From Bacteroides sp. (GTDB lineage Bacteria; Bacteroidota; Bacteroidia; Bacteroidales; Muribaculaceae), in NCBI GenBank assembly GCA_023663525.1, contig JAMPHF010000002.1:64499-128498 (forward strand): a stretch of 64,000 nt of DNA. Direction: 5' to 3'. Below, piece by piece: positions 9,526 to 16,935 of the stretch (positions within the stretch are counted from its first letter, which is position 1; each line of letters starts with the position of its first letter). The notes under the pieces were generated by a model. The model was not told where the DNA came from. It made no database searches and was given only the letters and a program-made list of their open reading frames with translations. The translations under genes were made by a program, and so were the position numbers.

Positions 9526-10206
9526 CTACTTTGTAAGATATGTGTGGACAATGATTGCACCATTCGCCCCCTCGGAACCATAGACGGAGGCATCCTTCAT
9601 GATCTCCACATAATCAATATCATAGATGCTCAATCCTTCGAACGACGGGACTCTCATCGTGTCAATGAAAAACAATGGTGTCGAATTGCCTTTCAATGTC
9701 CTCGTGCCGCGCATACTCACTGTCTCATCCCCGGGGAAACCGTTGTTGATAGAGATATTCAGACCGGGGACACGCCCCTGGAGCGCAGCGAGAACGTCAT
9801 TACGTCCACTACGCCGCAACTCATCTCCACTGATGAAGTTTCCGGGAGTGGTGCGTTCACGGCGGGGAACATAAGAAAAACCGATGTCAACCAATTGCTG
9901 ATCCTCCTCAGCCCGGATATTTTTTTCGTCCGCGAGACGGATTCTCATGCTCCGCTTTCCCTCAACGGGAATCCGATAGAGCTGCTTCTTCACAAGCACG
10001 TTCAGTGTGTCAGTCGGAGCTACATCCGTCAAACCGAACTCTCCCTTTTTATTTGTAAGAGCATAGTCTTTCGGTGACTTCACAAAAACGCGGGCATTCT
10101 TGATGGGTTCGCCATCCAACGTCAACAGCAACCCATTGAACGGAGTACGAGCAATGGCCGAAATACTGAAAGCCCAAATAATCAAACATGAAATTAAAAT
10201 TTTCAT
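9526..10206 (-). CDS. Carboxypeptidase-like plus TonB-receptor plug domain protein without barrel
   Basis: From the ATG at 10206 (an upstream ATG at 10239 is less likely because it would precede the signal peptide) the protein has 226 residues. A signal peptide (MKILISCLIIWAFSISAIA) is followed by a carboxypeptidase-regulatory-like beta-sandwich and then a SusC-type plug domain ending KDASVYGSEGANGAIIVHT. It stops where a TonB-dependent receptor would begin its beta-barrel. No barrel-coding remnant follows; a terminator lies just downstream. Such plug-only proteins occur in Bacteroidetes but their role is unclear. It is transcribed divergently from the ECF sigma gene. Confidence 0.8.
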   Translation of the reverse strand: MKILISCLIIWAFSISAIARTPFNGLLLTLDGEPIKNARVFVKSPKDYALTNKKGEFGLTDVAPTDTLNVLVKKQLYRIPVEGKRSMRIRLADEKNIRAEEDQQLVDIGFSYVPRRERTTPGNFISGDELRRSGRNDVLAALQGRVPGLNISINNGFPGDETVSMRGTRTLKGNSTPLFFIDTMRVPSFEGLSIYDIDYVEIMKDASVYGSEGANGAIIVHTYLTK

Positions 10207-10621
10207 AAGCCAAACATTAAGGTCTCTAAATTTATGCATTATTCATGAGAAAACAACAATTTAACATTGTTAAATTGAACATTTTTCCAAATATTATCAT
10301 TATTTAGTTTGTTATCCAACTTTACAAATACCGGAGAGACGATAATGAATTATTACAAAACACACAACATTGTAACATTTTTGTAATCTTATTTTCATAG
10401 AGTTAACACATTGATTATAAGCTATATAAATGTATTTGTAACACCTTTGTCATTAAATTAACAAATTTTTACAATAAATTTATTCACATTCAGGTTTTCC
10501 TTTGTAATTTTGAAATGTCAAACGAAACAAAGCCCCTCAGCAGAGGGACGAGAATTTGACAACTGACACTAACAATCTCGATTCTTCTCAAATACGTTCA
10601 ACTCTCTAAAACTTCACAATT
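10207..10621. promoter_or_regulatory. AT-rich divergent intergenic region; ECF sigma promoter box
   Basis: This 415-base gap is very AT-rich with no supportable ORF. TAATTTTG at 10505-10512 matches the -7 box for the sigma gene, giving a leader of about 100 bases, but no matching TTTG lies at -33. Confidence 0.5.
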
Positions 10622-11125
10622 ATGGGAACTCAGGAATTTCAGAACAAGCTTATGAGTCTTCAGGGCAACCTCCTTAATTTCGCCTTCATGCTCACCTCTA
10701 ACAGAGATAACGCTTACGACCTGCTCCAGGACACCACCCTGAAGGCCCTCGACAATGAAAGTAAGTATGTTGACAACACCAACTTCAAGGGATGGGTCTT
10801 CACCATCATGCGCAATATTTTCATCAACAACTATCGCCGCGTGGTGCGCTCAGCTACCGTCATCGATCAGACTGAGGACCTCTACCATCTGAATCTCTCA
10901 CAGGACTCAGGCCTTGAGACTCCCGAAGGATCTTTCGGCGCAAACGAAATCTCGGATGCCATCAACTCATTCCCCGATGAATACCGCATCCCGTTCTCGA
11001 TGCATGTTGCCGGCTACAAGTACAACGAAATCGCCGAGAAGATGAACCTCCCGCTTGGCACCGTCAAGAGCCGCATCTTCTTTGCACGCAAAAAACTTCA
11101 GGTGCGTTTTGCCGACTACCGTTGA
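10622..11125 (+). CDS. ECF-family RNA polymerase sigma factor
   Basis: The 167-residue protein has sigma region 2 (about 10-75, with DNAYDLLQDTTLKAL and FKGWVFTIMRNIFINNYRR) and region 4 (about 110-165, with the helix-turn-helix YNEIAEKMNLPLGTVKSRIFFARKKL). It directs RNA polymerase to a special promoter set. No anti-sigma gene follows, which differs from FecI/FecR-type pairs. It belongs to the compact, strongly conserved Bacteroidetes ECF sigmas; an assignment to EcfO-type is a guess. The divergent neighbour is a secreted plug-domain protein. Confidence 0.92.
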   Translation: MGTQEFQNKLMSLQGNLLNFAFMLTSNRDNAYDLLQDTTLKALDNESKYVDNTNFKGWVFTIMRNIFINNYRRVVRSATVIDQTEDLYHLNLSQDSGLETPEGSFGANEISDAINSFPDEYRIPFSMHVAGYKYNEIAEKMNLPLGTVKSRIFFARKKLQVRFADYR

Positions 11126-11451
11126 GCATCACACCACGGTCCCGACTAATTGACTATTGATTCTGCAACCGACCCGACATTTATACTAACCGACCCAAGT
11201 CGATTATCGACGTCAAACAGAAAACTATTTTGTAGAGATTAAGAATTTTTCATGTTTCAACCCTAACAACACGTTCCAACAAGGGTTTCCGATCGCACAC
11301 AAACGAAAGGTAAGATTGATTGTTTTTAGATTCTTGTTTTAAAGTATTAAAGGTATTGATTATAAGGTTAATAAAAAAAAGATTACTGCTATAGATTTTA
11401 CTTCAAGATACTACTGCTATCGGACAACACACACATTTACATAATTATTGC

Positions 11452-11487
11452 CGAAATGCCCGCGAGACTGTTCTCGCGGGCATTTCG
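11452..11487. terminator. Perfect 16-bp hairpin, probable terminator
   Basis: CGAAATGCCCGCGAGA pairs perfectly with 11472-11487 across a CTGT loop. There is no T-run on either side, so termination is inferred from stem strength and its place about 330 bases after the sigma gene. Confidence 0.55.
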
Positions 11488-11556
11488 CTTGCGTGGTGCT
11501 GACGACCTCACCGCCACAATCAGCCTTCATCCGAGACAATACGTTCCACACACGAA

Positions 11557-11594
11557 ACGCCTCCGCAACATCCGGGGGGATGACGCGGAGGCGT
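11557..11594 (-). terminator. Hairpin downstream of the OmpH-like gene
   Basis: A 10-bp stem (ACGCCTCCGC, 11557-11566, with 11585-11594) has an inner ATCC/GGAT extension. On the minus strand it is followed by TTTCGT and lies 55 bases after the OmpH-like stop codon. Confidence 0.6.
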
Positions 11595-11648
11595 GGTGAA
11601 TTTCAACTGTTGTTTTATGAATCCTGACGAGCGGTCACGGATTCTTGA

Positions 11649-12263
11649 TTATTTGGCTGCCTCAACCTTGTTGTAGCGGGCATTCAGACCCTCGATGATG
11701 TCGCGGGTGATGTCAAGCGAGGGGTTGAAGTATACGCCCGCAGCCTTAAACAGAATGGCATCATAGCCCTTGGTTGAATTGTAGATCTTGATGTAGTTCT
11801 CGATCGAGTCATTCAGACGGAGCTGCTGCTGGCCGAGCTCGTTCTCTGTGTTGCGGCTGAGACCGGCAAGATAATTCTCGGCATCCTGCTGCATTTTCTG
11901 GAGTTTCTGCATGTCTGCATTGTAGCTTGCTTCCGAAAGATAGCCGTTGCTGCGGGCTTTCTGCTCGATGGCAGCGGCAAATTTCTGAATTTCGGTTGCT
12001 TTTGCCTGACGTGCACTTTCAATCTTTGAGACAGCACGCATCGACGCTTCCTGGAAATCCTTTGCAAGATTATAGTTGGCCATCAGCGAGTCTGAATCAA
12101 TATATCGGATATTAAGGCTGGTAGGGGTTGCGCCATCGGCCGTTGCTGCTTGGACCGGAGCTCCGGCTGCAGAATCGCTTGACGTTGAGCCGCCGCACGA
12201 GGTAGCAGTGAGGGCAAATAGACTTAAAAGCAGCGTTGAAGCTGATATTGCTAACTTGTTCAT
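11649..12263 (-). CDS. OmpH/Skp-like lipoprotein
   Basis: The 204-residue protein has a lipoprotein signal ending in the lipobox TATSC (Cys23), then a low-complexity Ser/Ala linker. The rest is a helical OmpH/Skp-type domain, starting LNIRYIDSDSLMANYNLAKDF and ending DITRDIIEGLNARY. The central segment is rich in Gln, Lys, Ala and Met and is predicted to be coiled coil. Skp-like proteins hold unfolded outer-membrane proteins in the periplasm; here the molecule would be membrane-anchored. It stands alone between a hairpin and a small membrane-protein gene. Confidence 0.85.
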   Translation of the reverse strand: MNKLAISASTLLLSLFALTATSCGGSTSSDSAAGAPVQAATADGATPTSLNIRYIDSDSLMANYNLAKDFQEASMRAVSKIESARQAKATEIQKFAAAIEQKARSNGYLSEASYNADMQKLQKMQQDAENYLAGLSRNTENELGQQQLRLNDSIENYIKIYNSTKGYDAILFKAAGVYFNPSLDITRDIIEGLNARYNKVEAAK

Positions 12264-12317
12264 GTGTTAAAGATGTGAATATGTAATATATGTGAGATTG
12301 GTGAATGCTTGGTTCAC

Positions 12318-12497
12318 TTATGTTTCATGGTCACTGTGGGCGCACCCTATCCCCCGACGCTTCAGTGCAGGGATGTCGTGGGCATGTCCGGTCGGAAATT
12401 TCCCCCCTTTGACAAACCACACTTTCACCCCCATGATGGCAATTGCAAGCCCGATCATGATCGCCGACGCGACTAAAGTCAGAAGTATGATTTTCAT
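12318..12497 (-). CDS. Small membrane protein of a Bacteroidetes-conserved family
   Basis: From the ATG at 12497 the protein has 59 residues; an in-frame TTG two codons earlier is less likely. One N-terminal membrane segment (MKIILLTLVASAIMIGLAIAI) is followed by a short tail with KGGKFPTGHAHDIPALKRRGIGCAHS. The single Cys and the F-P-x-x-H pattern match small Bacteroidetes 'membrane or secreted' proteins I recognise, distantly like the NqrM/DUF539 group. No Na+-NQR genes are nearby. The function is unknown. Confidence 0.65.
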   Translation of the reverse strand: MKIILLTLVASAIMIGLAIAIMGVKVWFVKGGKFPTGHAHDIPALKRRGIGCAHSDHET

Positions 12498-12688
12498 CGT
12501 CAAATAGGTTTTTCCGATGCAAAAGTAGCAATTTAGTCTAAATTATAGCATGTATCTCAATTTTATTTTATAATTTAGTGGTGCAAAAACGAAATATTTA
12601 ACACTTGTTTCACACTTGCGCTAATATTTGCTAAAATGCGGTCTGTTTCATCAACAACTGACCGGCACTCTAACGAACATCAATTCTT

Positions 12689-13073
12689 AAAGTGTGTCTC
12701 ATAACAAAAGTTAAACCGAGGGTCCCGGTTTTTCTTTCTCGACAAGCTCGAAAGCGGCAAGCCGATGAGGAGAGGATTTTTCACTGCAGTTGAAGGAGTG
12801 TACTTCATGTACACGACTGAGACAAAGTGGGAAATACGCCCAAAAGACGGGAGGCTTAGGTAACTTTTCAAGGGCACACATAGATAAATTAACTTTAATA
12901 TATAATAACAAATAGCGTTAATTAACAAATGATCAGGCTGCACGACACACTCTTTGGTGCTTTTCTCTCAACTCTTCGGTCGAGTGGCAAGAGCCACACT
13001 CCCTCAGAGTTAAGAGAAAATCCCTCAAAGATTGCGTCGCCCTCGGTTTAACTTTTGTTATGAGACACACTCT
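12689..13073. mobile_element. 385-bp inverted-repeat element, copy 1 (MITE-like)
   Basis: The element begins with AAAGTGTGTCTC and ends with its complement; the outer 32 bases (12691-12722 and 13040-13071) are perfect inverted repeats. It has no transposase or credible ORF. A second copy of the same length occurs at 47412-47796. The two arms are nearly identical between copies, while the AT-rich middle (about 12860-12935) differs. Internal hairpins are conserved, some with paired base changes. It lies immediately upstream of pepD. Target duplication is unclear because the flanks are short A/T runs. Confidence 0.85.
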
Positions 13074-13087
13074 AAAAATTCCTGAAT

Positions 13088-14548
13088 ATGGAAATCAAAG
13101 ATCTTCAACCGAGAGAAGTGTTCTCAATCTTCCAAGAGATCACAAAAATCCCCCGTCCGTCAAAGAAGGAGGAGAAAATCCGTGAATTTCTTCTCGACTT
13201 TGCTAAGAAACACAATCTCGCCGCCAAGACTGACAAAATCGGCAATGTTGTGATTTCAAAACCGGCCACCCCCGGCCACGAAGATGCCCCCACCGTCATC
13301 ATGCAAGGCCACATGGACATGGTGTGCGAGTCAAACAACAAGAATTTCGACTTCGCCAACAGCCCTATCCCGACGGTGATCGACGGTGACTGGATCCGCA
13401 CGGAGGGAACCACCCTCGGAGCCGACAACGGCATCGGCATGGCAGCATCGCTCGCAGCCCTCATTGACGATTCATTTGAGCATGGTCCGCTCGAAGCCCT
13501 TTTCACTGTTGACGAGGAGACCGGCATGACAGGAGCCAATAATCTCGGTGCAGACATGATTTCAGGCACAATGCTCCTCAACCTCGACTCCGAGGACGAC
13601 GCTGAAATCTTCGTCGGGTGCGCAGGCGGCGTTGACACTCAGGCTTTCTTCACCTACAACCGCTCATTCGCTCCCAAGGACTTCCTTTACTTCAAGATAA
13701 ACATCGAAGGTCTCAACGGCGGTCACTCCGGCGGCGACATCCACCTCGGACGCGCCAACGCCAACAAGCTCCTCGCCCGCTTCCTTTTCCAGCTCTCTGA
13801 GAAGCATGAGGTTGTCCTCTCGGAAATCGACGGCGGCAATCTCCGCAACGCCATTCCCCGCGCAAGCCATGCAGTGATCGGCGTGCACACTTCACGCAAG
13901 GAGGAAGTCCGTGTGGCTCTCAACCACTACATCGCTGACCTTGAGAACGAATATGCAGGTCTTGAGCCGAACCTCAAGATCACAATGGAGAGCGTCGATA
14001 CCCCCGACTTCACCATCGACCAGACCACATCAACCAACATCATCCGCTCGCTCTACTGCGCTCCCCACGGAGTGATCTCCATGAGCCGCGAACTTGAAGG
14101 ACTCGTGGAGACATCGACCAACCTCGCATCAGTGAAGATGGCTCAGGACAACACGATCGTCGTCACCACCAGCCAGCGCAGCTCCGTCGAGTCACGCAAA
14201 TGGGACATCGCCCGCCAGGTCGAGGCTCTGTTCCTCCTCGCAGGCGCAACCGTGAAGCATGGCGACGGCTATCCCGGATGGCAGCCGAACCTCGAATCGC
14301 CCATCATGAAGATCACCCGCGATGCCTACAAGGAGCTTTACGGTGTGACTCCCGCCATCAAGGCTATCCATGCCGGGCTTGAGTGCGGCCTGTTCCTCAC
14401 AAAATATCCCCACCTCGACATGGTGTCGTTCGGTCCGACCCTCCGCGATGTCCATTCGCCGTCAGAGCGCATGTATATCCCGGCAGTGGAACGCTTCTGG
14501 GGTCAGCTCAAACGCACCCTCGAAAAAGTGGGCGAGCTCAAGAAATAA
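13088..14548 (+). CDS. pepD: Aminoacyl-histidine dipeptidase (peptidase D)
   Basis: The 486-residue M20-family metallopeptidase cleaves Xaa-His and other dipeptides in the cytoplasm. Metal-binding and catalytic positions are visible: His75 and Asp77 in MQGHMDMVCE, Asp113 in GADNGIG and the Glu pair in VDEETGMTG (about 142-149). A lid/dimerisation domain lies in the middle (NGGHSGGDIHLGRANANKLL). No signal peptide is present. The start is only 15 bases from the end of the 385-bp element, so any promoter is either inside that element or read through from it. Confidence 0.95.
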   Translation: MEIKDLQPREVFSIFQEITKIPRPSKKEEKIREFLLDFAKKHNLAAKTDKIGNVVISKPATPGHEDAPTVIMQGHMDMVCESNNKNFDFANSPIPTVIDGDWIRTEGTTLGADNGIGMAASLAALIDDSFEHGPLEALFTVDEETGMTGANNLGADMISGTMLLNLDSEDDAEIFVGCAGGVDTQAFFTYNRSFAPKDFLYFKINIEGLNGGHSGGDIHLGRANANKLLARFLFQLSEKHEVVLSEIDGGNLRNAIPRASHAVIGVHTSRKEEVRVALNHYIADLENEYAGLEPNLKITMESVDTPDFTIDQTTSTNIIRSLYCAPHGVISMSRELEGLVETSTNLASVKMAQDNTIVVTTSQRSSVESRKWDIARQVEALFLLAGATVKHGDGYPGWQPNLESPIMKITRDAYKELYGVTPAIKAIHAGLECGLFLTKYPHLDMVSFGPTLRDVHSPSERMYIPAVERFWGQLKRTLEKVGELKK

Positions 14549-14941
14549 GAGTCCGCGCTCAGACAGCCGGACTATTGTCACAACTGTCACAACCACAGGA
14601 TGATGTCGCGATCCTCAGTCTGGCAATCATCCACCTCAACCCATCTCCATCCCGTCATTTCAGAGGAAAGGCGGGTGATACTGCGACAGAGGCAAAGATC
14701 AGCCTCTCGGAAAGCAACGATTAAACTTTTACGCGTTTAAAGCGTCTATAATAACAGGTGTAATGCAGAGCCAATGCGGTGATTCGTATGGGCTCTGCAT
14801 GAGACCCTGATTCATAATCATCACTTCAGAGACTCCATGCATTCATCCTACCGGCCTCAGCCATCGCACGGGAGTCAGTGTTAGTCATCCCCCCTGCGCC
14901 GTGCGGCGCGCAAGGGAATTGTCGTACTAAATTTATATTTT
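14549..14941. other. Intergenic region, no gene
   Basis: No supportable ORF lies in this 393-base gap. It contains a 10-bp stem hairpin (14763-14772 with 14791-14800) without a T-run, a possible pepD terminator, and a short GCGCCG/CGGCGC hairpin near 14897. AT-rich sequence just before 14942 probably holds the next promoter, but no clear box is present. Confidence 0.5.
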
Positions 14942-15706
14942 ATGCTAAAACGTTTCGCCCTGCTGACGCTTGCAGCTCTCTTCTCGGCAGTGCTTTTCTC
15001 GCAAGATGAACATACATCGTTGAAGATGAGCACCGACAGCCTCTCCCAAGCAATAGCAGACAGTGAATATCTCCCCTCCGACACGATCATATCTTTAACT
15101 GAGGAAGATTTCAAAGAGGTGGCTCAGCGACTCGGAGTCGAAGTAGCCGCCATCAAGGCAGTCGTTGATATTGAAGCCGGACGTTCACACCAAGGCTTCA
15201 CCGCTCCCGGCAAACCGCTGATCAACTTTGATTTGACCATGTTTCGCCGATTTGCCACCCGAAGGGGTGTCAACCTTTCGCGCTACAACAAGTCACACTC
15301 CGTCGTGTTCACATCGTCACGCGGATCGCAGGACAAGGCTCATCGTCGCCTCAACGCAGCGATGACCATCAATCCGCACGCTGCAATCGAAGGCACGTTC
15401 TGGGGAATGTTTCAGATCGGAGGCTTCAACTGGAAGAAATGCGGAGCTGAAAGTCTTGAGGCATTCGCCAAGAAAATGGCTCACTCCGAACGCGCACAGC
15501 TCGACATGTTTGCCAACTTCATCACCAATTCAGGGCTTCTCCAAGCCCTCAAAGACAAAAACTGGGCAAAATTCGCACGCGGCTACAACGGACCCGGCTA
15601 CGCCCGGCGCGGCTACCACACGCGTATGGCGCAGGCCTACGCACGTCATCTGAAAGAAGAAAATGACGCTGCCAAGACCGATGAACAACCGGAAACTAAA
15701 AAATAA
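14942..15706 (+). CDS. Secreted N-acetylmuramidase domain protein
   Basis: The 254-residue protein has an N-terminal signal peptide (MLKRFALLTLAALFSAVLFS) and, from about residue 55 to 235, an N-acetylmuramidase domain of the DUF3380 type. Recognisable blocks are VDIEAGRSHQGF with the likely catalytic Glu, a central AIEGTFWGMFQIGGFNWK and the closing YNGPGYARRGYHTRMAQAY. The domain cleaves the MurNAc-GlcNAc bond of peptidoglycan and is common in phage endolysins. No phage genes are nearby, so a periplasmic wall-remodelling role is likelier. The C-terminus is a short Lys/Glu-rich tail. Confidence 0.85.
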   Translation: MLKRFALLTLAALFSAVLFSQDEHTSLKMSTDSLSQAIADSEYLPSDTIISLTEEDFKEVAQRLGVEVAAIKAVVDIEAGRSHQGFTAPGKPLINFDLTMFRRFATRRGVNLSRYNKSHSVVFTSSRGSQDKAHRRLNAAMTINPHAAIEGTFWGMFQIGGFNWKKCGAESLEAFAKKMAHSERAQLDMFANFITNSGLLQALKDKNWAKFARGYNGPGYARRGYHTRMAQAYARHLKEENDAAKTDEQPETKK

Positions 15707-15733
15707 CATATCTCAACAAACGGCAGCCTGACG

Positions 15734-15765
15734 CTTGCCCATTCAAATCAAGTTGCGTAGATTTG
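15734..15765 (+). promoter_or_regulatory. Promoter for the S1/P1 nuclease gene
   Basis: CTTG (15734-15737), 20 bases, TAGATTTG (15758-15765) is close to the Bacteroidetes consensus and lies 28 bases before the ATG. Confidence 0.6.
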
Positions 15766-15793
15766 CATAGAAATTTCATCCAACTAAAAATCT

Positions 15794-16606
15794 ATGTATC
15801 CAATGAAACGCAGCTTATTATCACTCGCACTGTCAGCAGTCGCTGTCACCGCATTCGCATGGGGGCAGAAAGGTCATGACACCACAGCCCACATTGCGGA
15901 GTGCCACCTAACCCCGACAGCAAAAGCCGCTGTCGATTCAATCCTCGACGGCAAATCAATGGTCTATTGGGCAAACTGGCTCGACAATGCGAGCCATACC
16001 CAACCATACGCCTACACAAAGACATGGCACTACAAAAACGTGGATGAGGGCGAACGCTACGAGGAAGCACAAGCCAACCCCGCCGGCGATGCCGTCACTG
16101 CGATAAAAGCGCAGATAGAGACCCTCAGCGGCGGCAAGGCCACTCTCGATGAGTCACAGCTCGCCATGAAGATCCTCGTCCACGTCATGGGCGACCTCCA
16201 TCAGCCCCTCCACATGGGCCACGCCACCGACCTCGGAGGCAACCGCACCAAAGTGAAATATTTCGGTCGCGAATCAAACCTCCACTCCGTCTGGGACTCC
16301 TCCATCCCCGAATCCGCCCACAAGTGGAGCTACACTGAGTGGCAGCAGCAGGTGGACAGACTCCCGGCCGAGGCGGAAGCCGTGGTCATATCCGGCACAA
16401 TCGATGACTGGGCCAAGGAGACAATCGGTATCTGCGATCAAGTCTACACCTATTTCCAACCCGGAGCCGACATCTCATACAATGAAGTTGCCGACTGGAC
16501 ACCCGTGGTGGAAAAACAGTTCCTCTACGGCGGTCTGCGGCTCGCCCACATACTCAATACCATCTACGATCCCGACTATCAACCCGCCTCTCCGGCACAG
16601 AAATAA
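15794..16606 (+). CDS. S1/P1-family nuclease, secreted
   Basis: The 270-residue precursor has a signal peptide that would be cut just before WGQKGHDTTAHIAE. A mature N-terminal Trp is diagnostic of this family, because its backbone binds one of three zinc ions. Further zinc ligands are seen in GHDTTAHIAE, YWANWLDNA and the HVMGDLHQPLHMGHATDLGG block. The enzyme hydrolyses single-stranded DNA and RNA and 3'-nucleotides outside the cytoplasm, probably for phosphate or nucleoside scavenging. A second in-frame ATG at 15803 is an equally good start. Confidence 0.92.
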   Translation: MYPMKRSLLSLALSAVAVTAFAWGQKGHDTTAHIAECHLTPTAKAAVDSILDGKSMVYWANWLDNASHTQPYAYTKTWHYKNVDEGERYEEAQANPAGDAVTAIKAQIETLSGGKATLDESQLAMKILVHVMGDLHQPLHMGHATDLGGNRTKVKYFGRESNLHSVWDSSIPESAHKWSYTEWQQQVDRLPAEAEAVVISGTIDDWAKETIGICDQVYTYFQPGADISYNEVADWTPVVEKQFLYGGLRLAHILNTIYDPDYQPASPAQK

Positions 16607-16773
16607 CGACACACATCCCCCACACACAATCGCAGCACATCTCCTCAACCGTTTTGGAAGATGTGCTGCGATTGTAACATGCCATACCGCAACAGAATGT
16701 GCCGAGTCAGCCTTTTTCGATATATTTTGCAATAATTAAGGTGCAGATTGCAATTTTATTTCAAAATTAGTGT

Positions 16774-16781
16774 TAACTTTG
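16774..16781 (+). promoter_or_regulatory. Promoter -7 box for pnp
   Basis: TAACTTTG matches the -7 consensus; a TTG lies 23 bases upstream (16748-16750), a slightly long spacing. It predicts a leader of about 150 bases before the ATG at 16936. Confidence 0.6.
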
Positions 16782-16935
16782 CAAAATCCGTGTGAACACT
16801 GCTGAGCAGTCGCCACACCCGAGTGAACCCCGCAATATCGATCAGCGGCATCAAACCGAACCGAAAGGACATTCAGGAAGCGTTCACAAAGCTGCAAAAA
16901 ACGAAGAAACTATAAAAGCTGAATTTAAACAATTT

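Larger units (their letters stand above)
11126..11648. other. Intergenic region with no gene, two strong hairpins
   Basis: I see no credible ORF in either strand in this 523-base gap. The first two thirds are AT-rich. The last third carries two hairpins (11452-11487 and 11557-11594) that separate the converging sigma and OmpH-like genes. Confidence 0.6.

Noticed and set aside
12680..12943. Short minus-strand frames inside the 385-bp element
   Set aside because: They are not shared in frame by the second copy and show no protein features.
14942..15706. Phage remnant suggested by the N-acetylmuramidase domain
   Set aside because: It has a signal peptide and no holin, tail or integrase genes nearby.
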